Assembly: GCA_015832175.1 (NCBI GenBank)
Contig: WJXW01000004.1
Location: 744,001 to 808,000, forward strand
Source of the DNA: Paraphaeosphaeria minitans
Taxonomy: Eukaryota; Ascomycota; Dothideomycetes; Pleosporales; Didymosphaeriaceae
DNA length: 64,000 nucleotides
Direction: 5' to 3'
Position 1 is the stretch's first letter. Each line of letters begins with the position of its first letter. The position numbers and the translations under genes were made by a program. The notes beneath the pieces are model-generated. The model saw only the letters and a program-made list of their open reading frames with translations. It was not told the DNA's origin and did no database searches. This document shows, piece by piece, positions 54,079-64,000 of this stretch.

Positions 54079-55190
54079 TCAAAACTTCTTATCTTCGTCC
54101 CAATAACTATCCTTGACAATCTCTGACATCGTTGCTCTCTTAGCTAGATCGAGATTAGTCATCCTTAAAATCAACCTCTTTGCTTCGTCCTTAAGGTTAG
54201 GAAACACATCCTCTGTTTAATCTACGAAATCTCCATTCACGTTGTTCTCCTGTACTGCCTGCCATAAATTAGTCAGAAGCTCACCAGCCTTCGTATTATT
54301 GACATGCTTTATAAGTGCATCGTAGCGGGCCGAAGGTCAAAAGTAGTTTAAACAAAATTACCACCTTAAATTCAGTGTCAAGCTCCGCGAAGTCGAAATG
54401 CAATGACTGAACCCCTGTGATAACGTAGAGACACTATATTGGGCAGTTAATAAGCTTGTGCAGGTCTAATTGAGCACAAGACATACCAAGAGAGCAAAGG
54501 AGAAGACTTCAGAGGGCTTTCCTACGCCTCTTCCTAGCTATCCTTCTGGACTACGCCACATAACGATTCCAATTTTGTAGTTTAGTAGTTTTTCGCCTTT
54601 TAATTTTAACTCGCAGTCTATGTCGCCAAAGACTACTTTTCCCCGGTGAAATTCGTCGTTTGAGTCCACGTACCAATTCAGGAAAATATTGTCCGGTTTC
54701 ACGTCTATAGTCAAATTAGCAAAGCTTTTGTCGAAGCCAGGGCATGCAGGTAGTTTTGTACCTAGATAGATCCAATCTTTCTCATGCATTTCAGCAAGTG
54801 TGTTTCCGATCTCCTTCAATACCTTCTTCCTCGCTGTTAACGGAAGAGGAGGGTAATTCTCTACCAATGCGAGCATATCAGTTTTAAAGTATTCGTAAAC
54901 AAGAATGCTTTCTTTTTCAATCTTGTCAACATAAATGCGAAGACGGGGATAACTTTTAAACTCGGCTCAAAAGTCTTGCAGATGCTCTAAGATGGACTCT
55001 AAGACGGGCTTTACGACGTATGGCGTCTTGTCACAACTAGAAAGAGCGGTCATTTTCACCCAGTTTGATAGATACGCGGGAGTTCTGGAACTCACGGCGC
55101 AAGGCAGACGCTAAGTCCAGGCTTCTTAGGGTGCCGTTAGAGCACTTTTTGAAGGTTGTACTCGCGACCACTCTACCCAACAAGCGTGGA
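54079..55190 (-). pseudogene. protein kinase-like pseudogene with several nonsense mutations
   Basis: The minus strand reads through a kinase-like domain of a common fungal family. An N-lobe remnant (GREYNLQKVL, near 55180) is followed by YPRLRIYVDKIEKESILVYE, then ARKKVLKEIGNTLAEMHEKD. An intron-like gap (about 54713-54774) leads to LDVKPDNIFLNW (catalytic loop), FGDIDCELKL (DFG position as DID) and IGIVMWRSPEG (APE position). The C-lobe follows (AGELLTNLWQAVQENNVNGD, LILRMTNLDLAKRATMSEIV). In-frame stops interrupt it: TGA before AEFKSYP, TAG after SPEG, TAA before TEDVFP. Frame also changes in the N-lobe. Each stop differs by one C-to-T change from a sensible Arg or Gln codon. It cannot make an intact kinase. 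Confidence 0.75.
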
Positions 55191-56007
55191 GATCATCCTC
55201 GCAGCTTGGAAAACACGGACCGGACGAACTATCATGTGAAATTCGGGACGTATTAAGCGACCTTAGTGATTTCGGGATGGGTGGGGCGTTACCGTTAACT
55301 GATGTTGCTAAGGATGAAATTAGTTTAAAGTACCTAGGTAGGTAATTTGCGCGAAAGAACATTGATGACGAAGCGAGCATGGACGCTTGGTACGGCTCGA
55401 GCGTTTTCGATGATTGCATCGCGGGCTAAACGGAAAAGGACCTGCGTATGCTTCCAATTAGGGCCTGTTCGGTAGACGTGATCTGGAGGCTTAATCTCAT
55501 CTCGATTACTAGATCCAGTTAGGCTCACATTAAGATCACGCCGTGTTCAGTTTGAGCGTAATCTTAACGTCATAAATAGAGGTCTAATCTAGGAGCAATT
55601 AACTAGCTAAATTAAACCCTACTAGTGCTAATAGGATCTATATTTATACCTATTTAAGCGTAAGATTATAAGTTAAACTAAGTATAAAGTTAGGAGGTCT
55701 ATCTTGCCTAATTTTAAAATTTTTTAACGCTGTAATACTTAGTAGAGAGGCCCTTATAGGCGTTGTAAGAGCGTTAATAGTAATAACTTTAGTATTAATT
55801 AACACTATAGAGAGGACTGTAGTTCTACCTATAGGCGTAAATAAATGTGTAAAAGACATATGCCTAGGTCTAGCTTAGCTAGCTAAGTGCCTTATTAATA
55901 ACCTATACCTATATAAGGAGACGCGACTCTAGTAAAGCACCTTTAAGGCTCTTATTACTTACTATAAATAACACATTAAGGATAGCTAATAAATTAAGGT
56001 TAAGGAG
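55191..56007. other. decay zone between the kinase relic and the retrotransposon
   Basis: The base composition shifts to AT-rich at about 55430. A frame around 55255-55320 reads DFGMGGALPLTDVAKDEISL, possibly part of another broken gene. No intact gene. Confidence 0.45.
55457..55900 (-). mobile_element. possible PIF/Harbinger-type DNA transposon relic
   Basis: Begins with GGGCCTGTTCGG, a terminal sequence common in PIF/Harbinger elements and their MITEs. Inside, the minus strand in one frame gives YKGLSTKYYSVKKF and a later FNL-stop-SYA. These weakly resemble the transposase C-terminal stretch of that superfamily. The matching right end was not found. Weak call. Confidence 0.28.
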
Positions 56008-56012
56008 AAAGT

Positions 56013-56423
56013 TGTTAAATCCAAGAGGGTAGCTAGTCCTAAAGGGTTAAGGTTGGTTCTCGGGCAGGAGTACTTACGGAAGGTAGAAGGTCTTATTAAT
56101 ACAATAGTATCTTACAAAGTGTAATAAGTTAACAATTTGGTCTGCTAGAATCTAAACGATAGATTAATAAATAGATTAAACACAAGTATAGAGAGCCTAT
56201 CCTCGCGTTCCTATATACTTCGAGCGATTAGTGGACTAATCGCTCTAATTAAACTAATTAAGCACTAATTAGTTGCTTAGTATATTAAGTGCTTAGTCTA
56301 ATTAGTTGTTTTAGCGCTCTAATCACACTAATTAGGTCACGTGACCTTTTGTGCTGTGCCACTTGAACAACGAATATAGATACATATAAAGATTCCAGGA
56401 GGCCTAGCCTTTAGATCTTAACA
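56013..56423 (-). repeat. LTR1: 3' LTR of the chromovirus-type element
   Basis: 411 bp. On the plus strand it starts TGTTAA and ends TTAACA, a perfect 6-bp terminal inverted repeat with intact TG...CA ends. Best-preserved of the four LTR copies (keeps TCACGTGACC and GAGCGATTAG). Confidence 0.92.
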
Positions 56424-57137
56424 TTATCTCCCTCTTTGCTAGGATTTATTCTTAAATTATATAACTATGTCTTATGCCTAGTTATAACTAGAGCTCGCCC
56501 TACGTTATAAGTAGCGTTAGCTTACTTACATTATGCCCTAATAACCTTCTAAGTCTAGCACCACCTATTGCTATTACCTAACTGATTTTATTAACTCCTT
56601 TAGCGAAGTTGTAGTTAAGAAATACTTAACGTGTATAAATATAACTGTGTTTGCAAGGTTCACGTTTAGTCTAGAAAATATAGGGAATGTGTTTATTAAG
56701 GTTAACGTTGCGATATGCGCGTTTTAGAGTCTAAGTTTAAGCGTTTATTAGCGGAGAAAGAGAAATTGCGTGTGTAGATAAAAGAGTTAAGAGAAACGCA
56801 GGAGGCTGCGTTTAAGGCCTATAAGGAGGCGTTAGAAAAATTACAGGTTGCACGCGCGCGCGAAGATTAGTTGTGTTAGTAAATAGACTTACTAGATAAG
56901 CGTGCTAAGGATGCGATAGTGGTTAAGGAGAAGAACATTAAGGAGGCTAAATCTTGTAAGGCTATTAATCTAGTAGTTAATAAGACTCCTTTAGGTCCCT
57001 TCTTATCCCCTGCAATATAGAGCGCTTTTAAGGATTTCCTATTAGAATTCTAGGATAATCTAGTGCCTTTACTGTCTTAGGTACGAATGTTATTGTGCTG
57101 TGTAGGTTATTAGTGGAATTCTCTAATCTTTTATTAA

Positions 57138-57250
57138 CAGTTTCCTAGGTAGTTCTCTGGTTCCTAAGTGTTTTCGCTGTATAGGTAACTTTTCCACTTA
57201 ATAAGGTACACGTTGCTATACTAATTGTATTCTAGAATTCTTTTAACCTT
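57138..57250 (-). pseudogene. chromodomain remnant of the retrotransposon
   Basis: Minus strand reads FKVKRILEYN, then YLIKWKSYLYSENT and EPENYLGN, separated by stops. This is a chromodomain, and the position of the stop before EPEN is where the consensus has Trp. Just upstream in element direction, LPPDVKIHLVFHVLLLELAD is the usual integrase C-terminal segment. Chromodomains steer integration to heterochromatin. Confidence 0.8.
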
Positions 57251-57499
57251 AAATTTATTTTCTTCTTTAGTTCTGTGGTAGAAGGCGGTTCTAACTGGTG
57301 TATTAGGGTCTGCTAGTTCTAGTAGTAATACGTGGAATACTAGGTGTATCTTTACATCTGGCGGTAGTTCTAACTTGTAGTTTACTAGTGATATTTACTT
57401 AGAAATGTAAAATAGTCCAACCTTACTATAATCCAGTTTCTTATGTTTCTTCTTCTAAGTTTAAAGGTTCTTTATAAGTAGATATACTTTATCCCCCTT

Positions 57500-58350
57500 C
57501 TTTAGCTAAGGTGCCATTTTTCGTTTTTGGTTTTAGTATAAAATTAATTACTACTAAGCTTTCTTAAGATTCTCTTAGAGTTGTTAGTGTATTTTCTTTA
57601 TGTTTTCTGCTATATCTATAGCTTCTTTTACTTTAATTGTCGTAGGAAATTGTTAATTAAAGAGATATAGGTGTCTTCTATGGTTTGTATAGAACAGTGT
57701 ATATCCTAATACTACTAATACTTTGTTATTATAGGCTAACTGTGCTATAAGTAGTAATAAAACCTAGTTATTCTTCTAACTATTACAGTAGATGCGTAGG
57801 TATGTTTCCATAGTTTAGTTTATACGTTCTGTCTGTCCGTCTATTTGTGGATAGTAAGCTGTTAATAGCTTTTGTTTTGTTCTAAGTAGGGCTATAAGCG
57901 TTATCTAATAATTTAACGTAAAGAGCTTATTATTATCGCTAATAATTATTTTTAGGATTCCGTGGTGTCTAATTAGTTAGTCCAGGATAAGAAAGGCGAG
58001 TTCCTTTGCCGTTATTCTCTTAAGGCATAGAATAAGCTCAATATACTTAGTTAGTTAGCAGACTATTACTAGTATACTGTTGTATTTAATTCCTATTGTT
58101 AGATCCTTAGAGTTTAGAATTCCTGTAACAAAATCTATAGCGATATCTTCCTATAGTGCTGTTAGTATTCTAATTGCTTACATCTCTCTATATTTAAAAT
58201 GTGTGCTATATTTGTTTCTCTAGTATTCTGCACATTTGTGGATGTAAGTTATTATAGCTTCCTTAATTCCTTTAAAGGTGTAATTCCTTTAGATAAGTTC
58301 TATTATCTTTGTAATGCCTAGGTGTCTGTACATAGGGTCATCGTGGTATT
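57500..58350 (-). pseudogene. integrase remnant
   Basis: Minus strand shows IAIDFVTGILNSKD (first catalytic Asp), IRHHGIPKIIISDNNKLF (second Asp; usual SDRG reads SDNN) and YYPQIDGQTERIN (catalytic Glu), with stops between. HKCAEY marks the zinc-binding HHCC region near 58225. Confidence 0.85.
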
Positions 58351-58439
58351 ATTAGATAATCTTAGTCTATAGATGTTTCGGAACTTCTTAGTTAATTACT
58401 AAAAGTTAATTTAGTTCCACTATTAGTTCTAGAGATCCA

Positions 58440-58990
58440 TCTTTAGCTTTGCAAAGGATTGCGGAGAAGGTTTTTACCTTTTCTCCTACTAAATTACTTT
58501 GTTGGCTAAGAGCGTCTACTCTGCCATTTTCTTTTCTAGCTATATAGATAATTTTAAACTTATACTACCTAGTAGTCTGCGACTATCTTTATTGTTATAG
58601 CGTAAGTTCTTTTATTGTTGTGAACCTTAGAAGGTTCTTATAATCTATATAGATTTCTAGCATTAAGTAACTAAGTGCGTAAATCCTCTAGTGCTTTAAG
58701 GCTTTAACAATAGCGTAGAGTTCTTTATTATATACGTTGTATCGTGTTTCGGCGTTACTAAATTTACATAAGTAATAGGTAATTAGATGCTATTTACTGT
58801 TACATTCTTATTTAGCGTAGGCGCCTAGCGTAAAATTGCTAGCGTCTGTTTTAAAGCGTAGTGGTTTATCGCTTCTAAAATAAATAAGGATAAGTTCTAT
58901 AATACATGCTGTCTTAAGGAGTTGGAATAACATTCCGCACTTATCTATCTATTTAAAGGGTACGTTCTTCTTTATAAGATTTATTAAAGG
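58440..58990 (-). pseudogene. RNase H remnant
   Basis: Minus strand shows AETRYNVYNKELYAIVKALK, EIYIDYKNLLRF and YIARKENGRVDALS, the standard RNase H blocks of gypsy elements. Frame is broken by stops. Confidence 0.8.
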
Positions 58991-58999
58991 TATTATAAC

Positions 59000-59900
59000 C
59001 TTTACGTAATCTTAGATAAATTATTAGTTAAATCCACAGAATCCTAAGAATTCTTGGATGTTCTTAGCTATCTTTAGTATTGGCTAGTTCTTAATGCATT
59101 TAATTTTACTTAGTGCTATCTTGATCCCTTCTATAGTAATAATGTGTCCTAGGAATTTAAGTTGTTTAACGTTAAACTTACATTTCTTAAGTTTAATGCA
59201 AAGGCATGCTTTGTCTAGTACTTCTAGTACTGTCTATATATGCTTAGTGTGGTCTAATTCGTTTTTAGAAAAGACAAGAATATTGTCTATATACGCAATA
59301 ACAAATATGTCTAGATATTCGCAGAGTACGTTATTAATAAGTGCTATAAAAGCTGCTAGTGCGTTTGTAAGTCCAAAAGGTATAACCTTATATTCAAATA
59401 GTCTGTAGCGTGATCGAAACGCTGTTTTCTATTCTTTACCTTTTTTAATTCGTATAAGGTGGTAACTGTCTCTTAGATCTATTATTATAAATATCTTGGC
59501 TTAAGATAGTTAATCTTGTAACTCTATAATGTTTAGTAGTAGATATTAGTTCTTTATTATTATGTTGTTAAGTTGTTAGTAGTTAATGCATAGTCTGTCT
59601 AATCTATCCTTTTTCTTAATAAACATAAAAGGGCTTACTACTAGTAACTTTAATAGTTGTATATATCCTTTCTTAAAGTTTATCTTAATAAAATTACGTT
59701 CTTTAAGGAGTTCTTCTCCTATCTTACTATATAGTAGTCTAAAGGGTGGCGTCTTCCCTTCTTCTAGGTCTATCGTAAGATCCTAGGGTTAATATTCTAG
59801 TAGGTTTGCTTTTCCTTCCTTTTCTGTAAACATATATGTCCATTTCCTATACTCTCTTAGTAAGGTAAGGGGTGTACTATTGTCCTCCTTCTCGCGCTTC
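59000..59900 (-). pseudogene. reverse transcriptase remnant
   Basis: The active-site block reads FVIAYIDNILVFSK near 59255-59300. The usual YxDD is YIDN, so the second Asp is lost by a G-to-A change. Downstream LKKCKFNVKQLKFLGHIITI is the conserved thumb segment. An apparently open plus-strand frame at 59094-59408 is only the antisense of this. Confidence 0.88.
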
Positions 59901-61374
59901 TTAACCTAGTAGTTCCTACTAGCGTCTACTAAAGTGTGCTTCTGTTTTTTAACTGTCTGTCGCGGTATTATGTTATTAATAACTCCCTTATCTACTATTA
60001 TTTTTAGTTAATGCGTAGGCTTTACTTATAATGCATAATTGCAGCGTTTAAACAATATTTTCTTTATACCCTAGTTAATCTGTGGGTTGTGTATTGTTAA
60101 CTAAGGTAATCCTAAGACTAACTTATACTTAGATCCTAGTAAGACATCTAAGGTAAGTTCCTCTCTATGTCCTTAGACTATTATTATAGTAGTAACCTCC
60201 TAGTGTATCTAAGGTGTTTTAGGCATTAGGGATCCATTCGCGACATGGATAATATAGGGTACTTCTTTCTCTAATATTATAAGTCCTGCTTGTCTTACTA
60301 TCTAATAAGATATAAAGTTCCTTTCTACTCCTAAGTCTATAAGAGTTTAAGCCTATATTCCTTTAAGCTGTACTAGTAGCTTAACTAATGCCGTGCTTAC
60401 TATGGCATTTAATTTAATAAAGGCGTTTTCTTGTCTAAGTTTAGGCCTAAAAAAGACATCTATTTGTATAGGTCGTAGTTAAGTTCTAGTGCCTAGTATA
60501 CGTTTCTAAGCATCCACTTCTATTATTATTCTTAAGTACATAGCTTATGTAGATTGTCTTCTTCTTCTTCCTACAAGAATATTCTGCTGTTTTTCCTCCT
60601 GCAGTCTTCACCATTCCTATATATTAGTTAAATTAGTAGTTCTGTTATTACTTCTTACGTAGGGCAGTTTATAAAGCTGTCTAAATATTTAGCTATATAG
60701 TGGTATTCGTAGTCTTAGTTTAGACACGTGTACTAGTACAGTTATATATAGTCTTTGTTAATAAGTATGTTATAGTATTTATTACCCTTTAGCGTAAAGT
60801 AAGGAAAGTATTTTACTTATTATTTATCCTAGAGGTGTTTGTTGTAAGCTGCGATAGGGCAGTCTATCTATATCTATCTATAGCGCAGTTTCCTTCTAGG
60901 TTATTTCTTATTCTCCTCTTTCTCCGCCTTATATTATACGTATATTAGTTCTTCGCAATACATCCACATATAGAATTAGTGTGTAGGATTTTAGTAGTCC
61001 AGGTAGTACTTTAGTACGTAGTCTAACCTCTCGTTTTCGTAGGGTTGCATCCTTTTTAGTGCCTAGTGGGGTTCTATGTAGTCCTAAACATTTAGTTTAT
61101 ACTTAGGTAACATAGGGTTGTCTTCTTCCCGCCTACTTTATAGGTAAGGAGTAGGAGATCTTGGTATCTCTTCTACGTCTTCTACGTTGTAGTATACGTT
61201 AGAGTTGTCTTCTGGATCTTCGTATAGTTGTGAGTTAGGTAAATCTAATCGCTTACTTTACTCTAGTGTAACGCGTTAGTAACTAAATAGCGTTATAACA
61301 ACTTCCTATTCCTTATTAGGTTCTTAGTCCTTAATAGTTAGTATATTTAATTTAGTTTAATAGACTTTGTTCTT

Positions 61375-61435
61375 TAATCTACAGTTCTTAGCTATGTGGC
61401 CTAGTTTACTACATATAAAGCATTTACGGGTCTTA
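61375..61435 (-). pseudogene. Gag zinc knuckle remnant
   Basis: Minus strand reads RKCFICSKLGHIAKNC, an intact CCHC knuckle (C-x2-C-x4-H-x4-C), inside a Gag region (about 60800-62250) otherwise full of stops. Confidence 0.85.
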
Positions 61436-62306
61436 GTTATTAATTATTAACTTCTATTAGAGACGCGTTTATTAGGCTACTTAGGGCCTATCCTTCCTCC
61501 TTTTCCTTTGCCTATATAGTTAAACTGGATATCTTCCATTAGTTTATATCTCTAGTAGTTCCTTAGCTATTACTTTTAGACAATTCTAACAGGGTTCTTA
61601 TAAACCACTTTTGCTAGTTATCTAAAGCTTATCGCCCTAGGGTTTTAGTAAAGCTCCTATTGCAGTGAAAACCACTCTCTATTAATCCTAATAGTTTCTT
61701 TATATAGTTCTTTAAGGTTAGTAATTCGCGCACTACTACGTAAGAGTTCCTTACGTAGTTTCTATTTAAGTCCTTATTTGTACATGTCCTAAAGAGATTT
61801 ATTATCCTAGTTAAGTTACACAGCGTATCTGCGAAACTTAGCTATATACTTAGCTACTAATTATTTCTAAGTTATAGTCTAAATCTTTGCTTTTATAATA
61901 GAGTCCTTATTAGCGATCCTAAAGAGTTGTTTAAGGCATTTTTTAAAGTTGTTGTAATCCTTAATAATATTAACTGTATTAGCATGTTTGTTTGCGTAAT
62001 TATCGTTATTATTATTGTAGTCTATTCCTAGGTACTTTTTGAGGTAGAGATAGATCTATAATCCTATATCTCCTCGTATGTATATTACTGCGAAGATAAC
62101 CTTCTTTTTGTCTTTAAGGGGTTTGTCTAAGTTAAAGAAGTAGAGGTCTAACTAGAGAATCTAGACGTTGGTTTAAGATTGTTTACTAAAGTAGAGATTA
62201 GGTTTATATGCCTTACTGCCATTCTTTATAGGAGTAATCTTAGCGGCACCTAAAGCTGTAGAAGAGGTAGGAGTTTGTAAAGTACTTATATTAAGGGTGT
62301 TTAAGA

Positions 62307-62717
62307 TATTAAATCTAATAGGGTAGCTAGTCCTAAAGGGTTAAGGTTAGTTCTTAGGCAGGAGTACTTACAGAAGGTGAAAGGTCTTATTAATATAATA
62401 GTATCTTGCGAAGTGTAATAAGTTAATAATTTGGTCTGCTAGAATCTAAATAATAGATTAATAAACAGATTAAACACGAGTATAGAGAGCCCATCCTCGC
62501 GTTCCTATATACTTTAAGCGATTAGTGGACTAATCGCTCTAATTAAACTAATTAAGCACTAATTAGTTACTTAGTATATTAAGTGCTTAGTCTAATTAGT
62601 TGTCTTGGCGCTCTAATTACACTAATTAGGTCACGTGACCTTTTATACTGTGCCACTTAAATAATAAATATAGATACATATAAAGATCCCGGGAGGCCTA
62701 GCCTTCGGATCTTAATA
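62307..62717 (-). repeat. LTR2: 5' LTR of the chromovirus-type element
   Basis: 411 bp. Outer ends are mutated to TATTAA...TTAATA. Followed directly by AAAGT, the target duplication. Its last 40 bases carry CCCGGGAGG and CTTCGG variants, useful as markers. Confidence 0.92.
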
Positions 62718-62872
62718 AAAGTACTTACGTTTCTATACGTTTACGCAGAAGGAGCTAGGTAGTAAGAAACTAAACACTGCTATAGGCACTTGCTAAGCAC
62801 AATTACTATATATATATATATAGAGATTTTGCCTAACTTTTGCTAACGTTAGTAGTAACTTTTATAAAGTCC
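62718..62872. repeat. 155-bp spacer, copy 1
   Basis: Unique flanking DNA with an AT dinucleotide tract (about 62809-62823). Repeated with no difference I can see at 63284-63438. Confidence 0.9.
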
Positions 62873-63283
62873 TATTAAATCCAAGAGGATAGCTAGTCCT
62901 AAAGGGTTAAGGTTAGTTCTTAGGTAGGAGTACTTACAGAAGGTAGAAGGTCTTATTAATATATTAGTATCTTACGAAGTATAATAAGTTAACAATTTAG
63001 TCTACTAGAATCTAAATAATAGATTAATAAATAGATTAAACATAAGTATAGAGAGCCTATCTTTACATTCCTATATACTTTAAGCGATTAGTAGACTAAT
63101 TACTCTAATTAAACTAATTAAGTACTAATTAGTTACTTAGTATATTAAGTGCTTAGTCTAATTAGTTATCTTAGCGCTCTAATTATACTAATTAGGTCAC
63201 ATGACCTTTCATACTGTGCCACTTAAATAATAAATATAGATACATATAAAGATCCCGGGAGGCCTAGCCTTCGGATCTTAATA
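62873..63283 (-). repeat. LTR3: chimeric solo LTR
   Basis: 411 bp. Most of it matches LTR4 (e.g. TAGTCTACTAGAATC, CTTTACATTCC, CACATGACC). Its final part switches to LTR2 markers (CCCGGGAGG, CTTCGG). No internal element region follows; the next 155 bp repeat the spacer. Confidence 0.92.
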
Positions 63284-63438
63284 AAAGTACTTACGTTTCT
63301 ATACGTTTACGCAGAAGGAGCTAGGTAGTAAGAAACTAAACACTGCTATAGGCACTTGCTAAGCACAATTACTATATATATATATATAGAGATTTTGCCT
63401 AACTTTTGCTAACGTTAGTAGTAACTTTTATAAAGTCC
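63284..63438. repeat. 155-bp spacer, copy 2
   Basis: Same sequence as 62718-62872 including the AT tract, ending AAAGTCC before LTR4. Confidence 0.9.
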
Positions 63439-64000
63439 TATTAAATCCAAGAGGATAGCTAGTCCTAAAGGGTTAAGGTTAGTTCTTAGGTAGGAGTACT
63501 TACAGAAGGTAGAAGGTCTTATTAATATATTAGTATCTTACGAAGTATAATAAGTTAACAATTTAGTCTACTAGAATCTAAATAATAGATTAATAAATAG
63601 ATTAAACATAAGTATAGAGAGCCTATCTTTACATTCCTATATACTTTAAGCGATTAGTAGACTAATTACTCTAATTAAACTAATTAAGTACTAATTAGTT
63701 ACTTAGTATATTAAGTGCTTAGTCTAATTAGTTATCTTAGCGCTCTAATTATACTAATTAGGTCACATGACCTTTCATACTGTGCCACTTAAATAATAAA
63801 TATAGATACATATAAAGATTCTAGGAGGCCTAGCCTTTAGATCTTAATATTATCTCCCTCCTTGCTAGGATTTGTCCCTAAATTATATAACTGTGTCTTA
63901 TACCTAGTTATAACTAGAGCTCGCCCTATATTATAAGTAGCGTTAGATTACTTATATTATGCCCTAATAACCTTTTAAGTCTAGCACTACCTATTACTAT
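63439..64000 (-). mobile_element. second copy of the element: 3' LTR (LTR4) and start of internal region, partial
   Basis: LTR4 is 63439-63849 (411 bp). From 63850 the sequence matches the internal region next to LTR1 (56424 onwards: CTCCCT..TGCTAGGATT, AGTTATAACTAGAGCTCGCC). So a second element in the same orientation begins here and leaves the window. Its ends are TATTAA...TTAATA. Confidence 0.9.

Larger units (their letters stand above)
56008..62722 (-). mobile_element. complete, degenerate Ty3/gypsy chromovirus-type LTR retrotransposon
   Basis: 6705-bp element (56013-62717) on the minus strand, bounded by 411-bp LTRs and a perfect 5-bp target duplication AAAGT (56008-56012 and 62718-62722). 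Domain order in minus direction is gag, protease, reverse transcriptase, RNase H, integrase, chromodomain, as in chromoviruses. All domains are riddled with TAG/TAA stops and the region is very AT-rich. LTR differences are mostly C/T or G/A transitions, as expected after repeat-induced point mutation. No domain has a usable frame, so the element is dead. Confidence 0.93.

Noticed and set aside
59094..59408. 104-codon plus-strand open frame, apparently a hydrophobic protein
   Set aside because: Exact antisense of the reverse transcriptase remnant; open only because stops fall on the minus strand.

Overview
The window comes from a filamentous ascomycete (Pezizomycotina, probably a dothideomycete; this placement is inference). 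It has short GT-AG introns (45-126 nt) with CTAAC-type branch sites, GC-balanced housekeeping genes, SamB/Mub1, PTH11-type receptor, HET-family and class II peroxidase genes, and an AT-rich retrotransposon block whose decay looks like repeat-induced point mutation (RIP).

Layout. 1-25.3 kb is a gene-dense block: 3' end of a Golgi GDPase (GDA1), an intron-containing tRNA gene, a CorA-type metal channel, the MYND protein SamB, a Dnf3-type phospholipid flippase, a SET-domain protein, a secreted class II peroxidase, a Pus9-type tRNA pseudouridine synthase, a Gfo/Idh/MocA oxidoreductase and an MFS transporter. 25.3-44 kb is looser: a HET-family gene lacking its HET core, a GH18 chitinase, a subtilase, an orphan gene, a broken EthD-like gene, a 7-exon glutathione transferase and a 5-exon PTH11-like receptor, separated by long gaps with no recognisable gene. 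44-53.7 kb carries small or lineage-restricted genes: an EF-hand/centrin-like protein, a putative caspase-fold (clan CD) cysteine peptidase, a decayed AAA+ ATPase, a double RanBP2 zinc-finger mini-protein, a cysteine-rich membrane protein interrupted by a stop, and a small secreted protein. 54-56 kb is a decay zone with a nonsense-riddled kinase-like pseudogene and a possible PIF/Harbinger relic. 56.0-62.7 kb is one complete but dead Ty3/gypsy chromovirus-type element on the minus strand (411-bp LTRs, AAAGT target duplication). It is followed by a duplicated spacer-LTR unit and the start of a second element that runs off the window.

The genes do not form an obvious pathway or metabolite cluster. 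Some share a theme: secreted enzymes (peroxidase, chitinase, subtilase) and cell-death or self-recognition families (HET relic, caspase-fold protein, AAA+ relic, kinase relic), with the latter lying towards the repeat-rich end. Four observations most deserve checking. The tRNA intron position decides between an implausible and a sensible anticodon. The HG/NAC dyad protein at 45-47 kb may be an uncharacterised protease. Nonsense changes in the kinase relic fit C-to-T mutation next to the repeats. LTR3 is a chimera that records an unequal crossover.

Spliced models were built by eye, using reading frame, family conservation and splice consensus. None has transcript support here.
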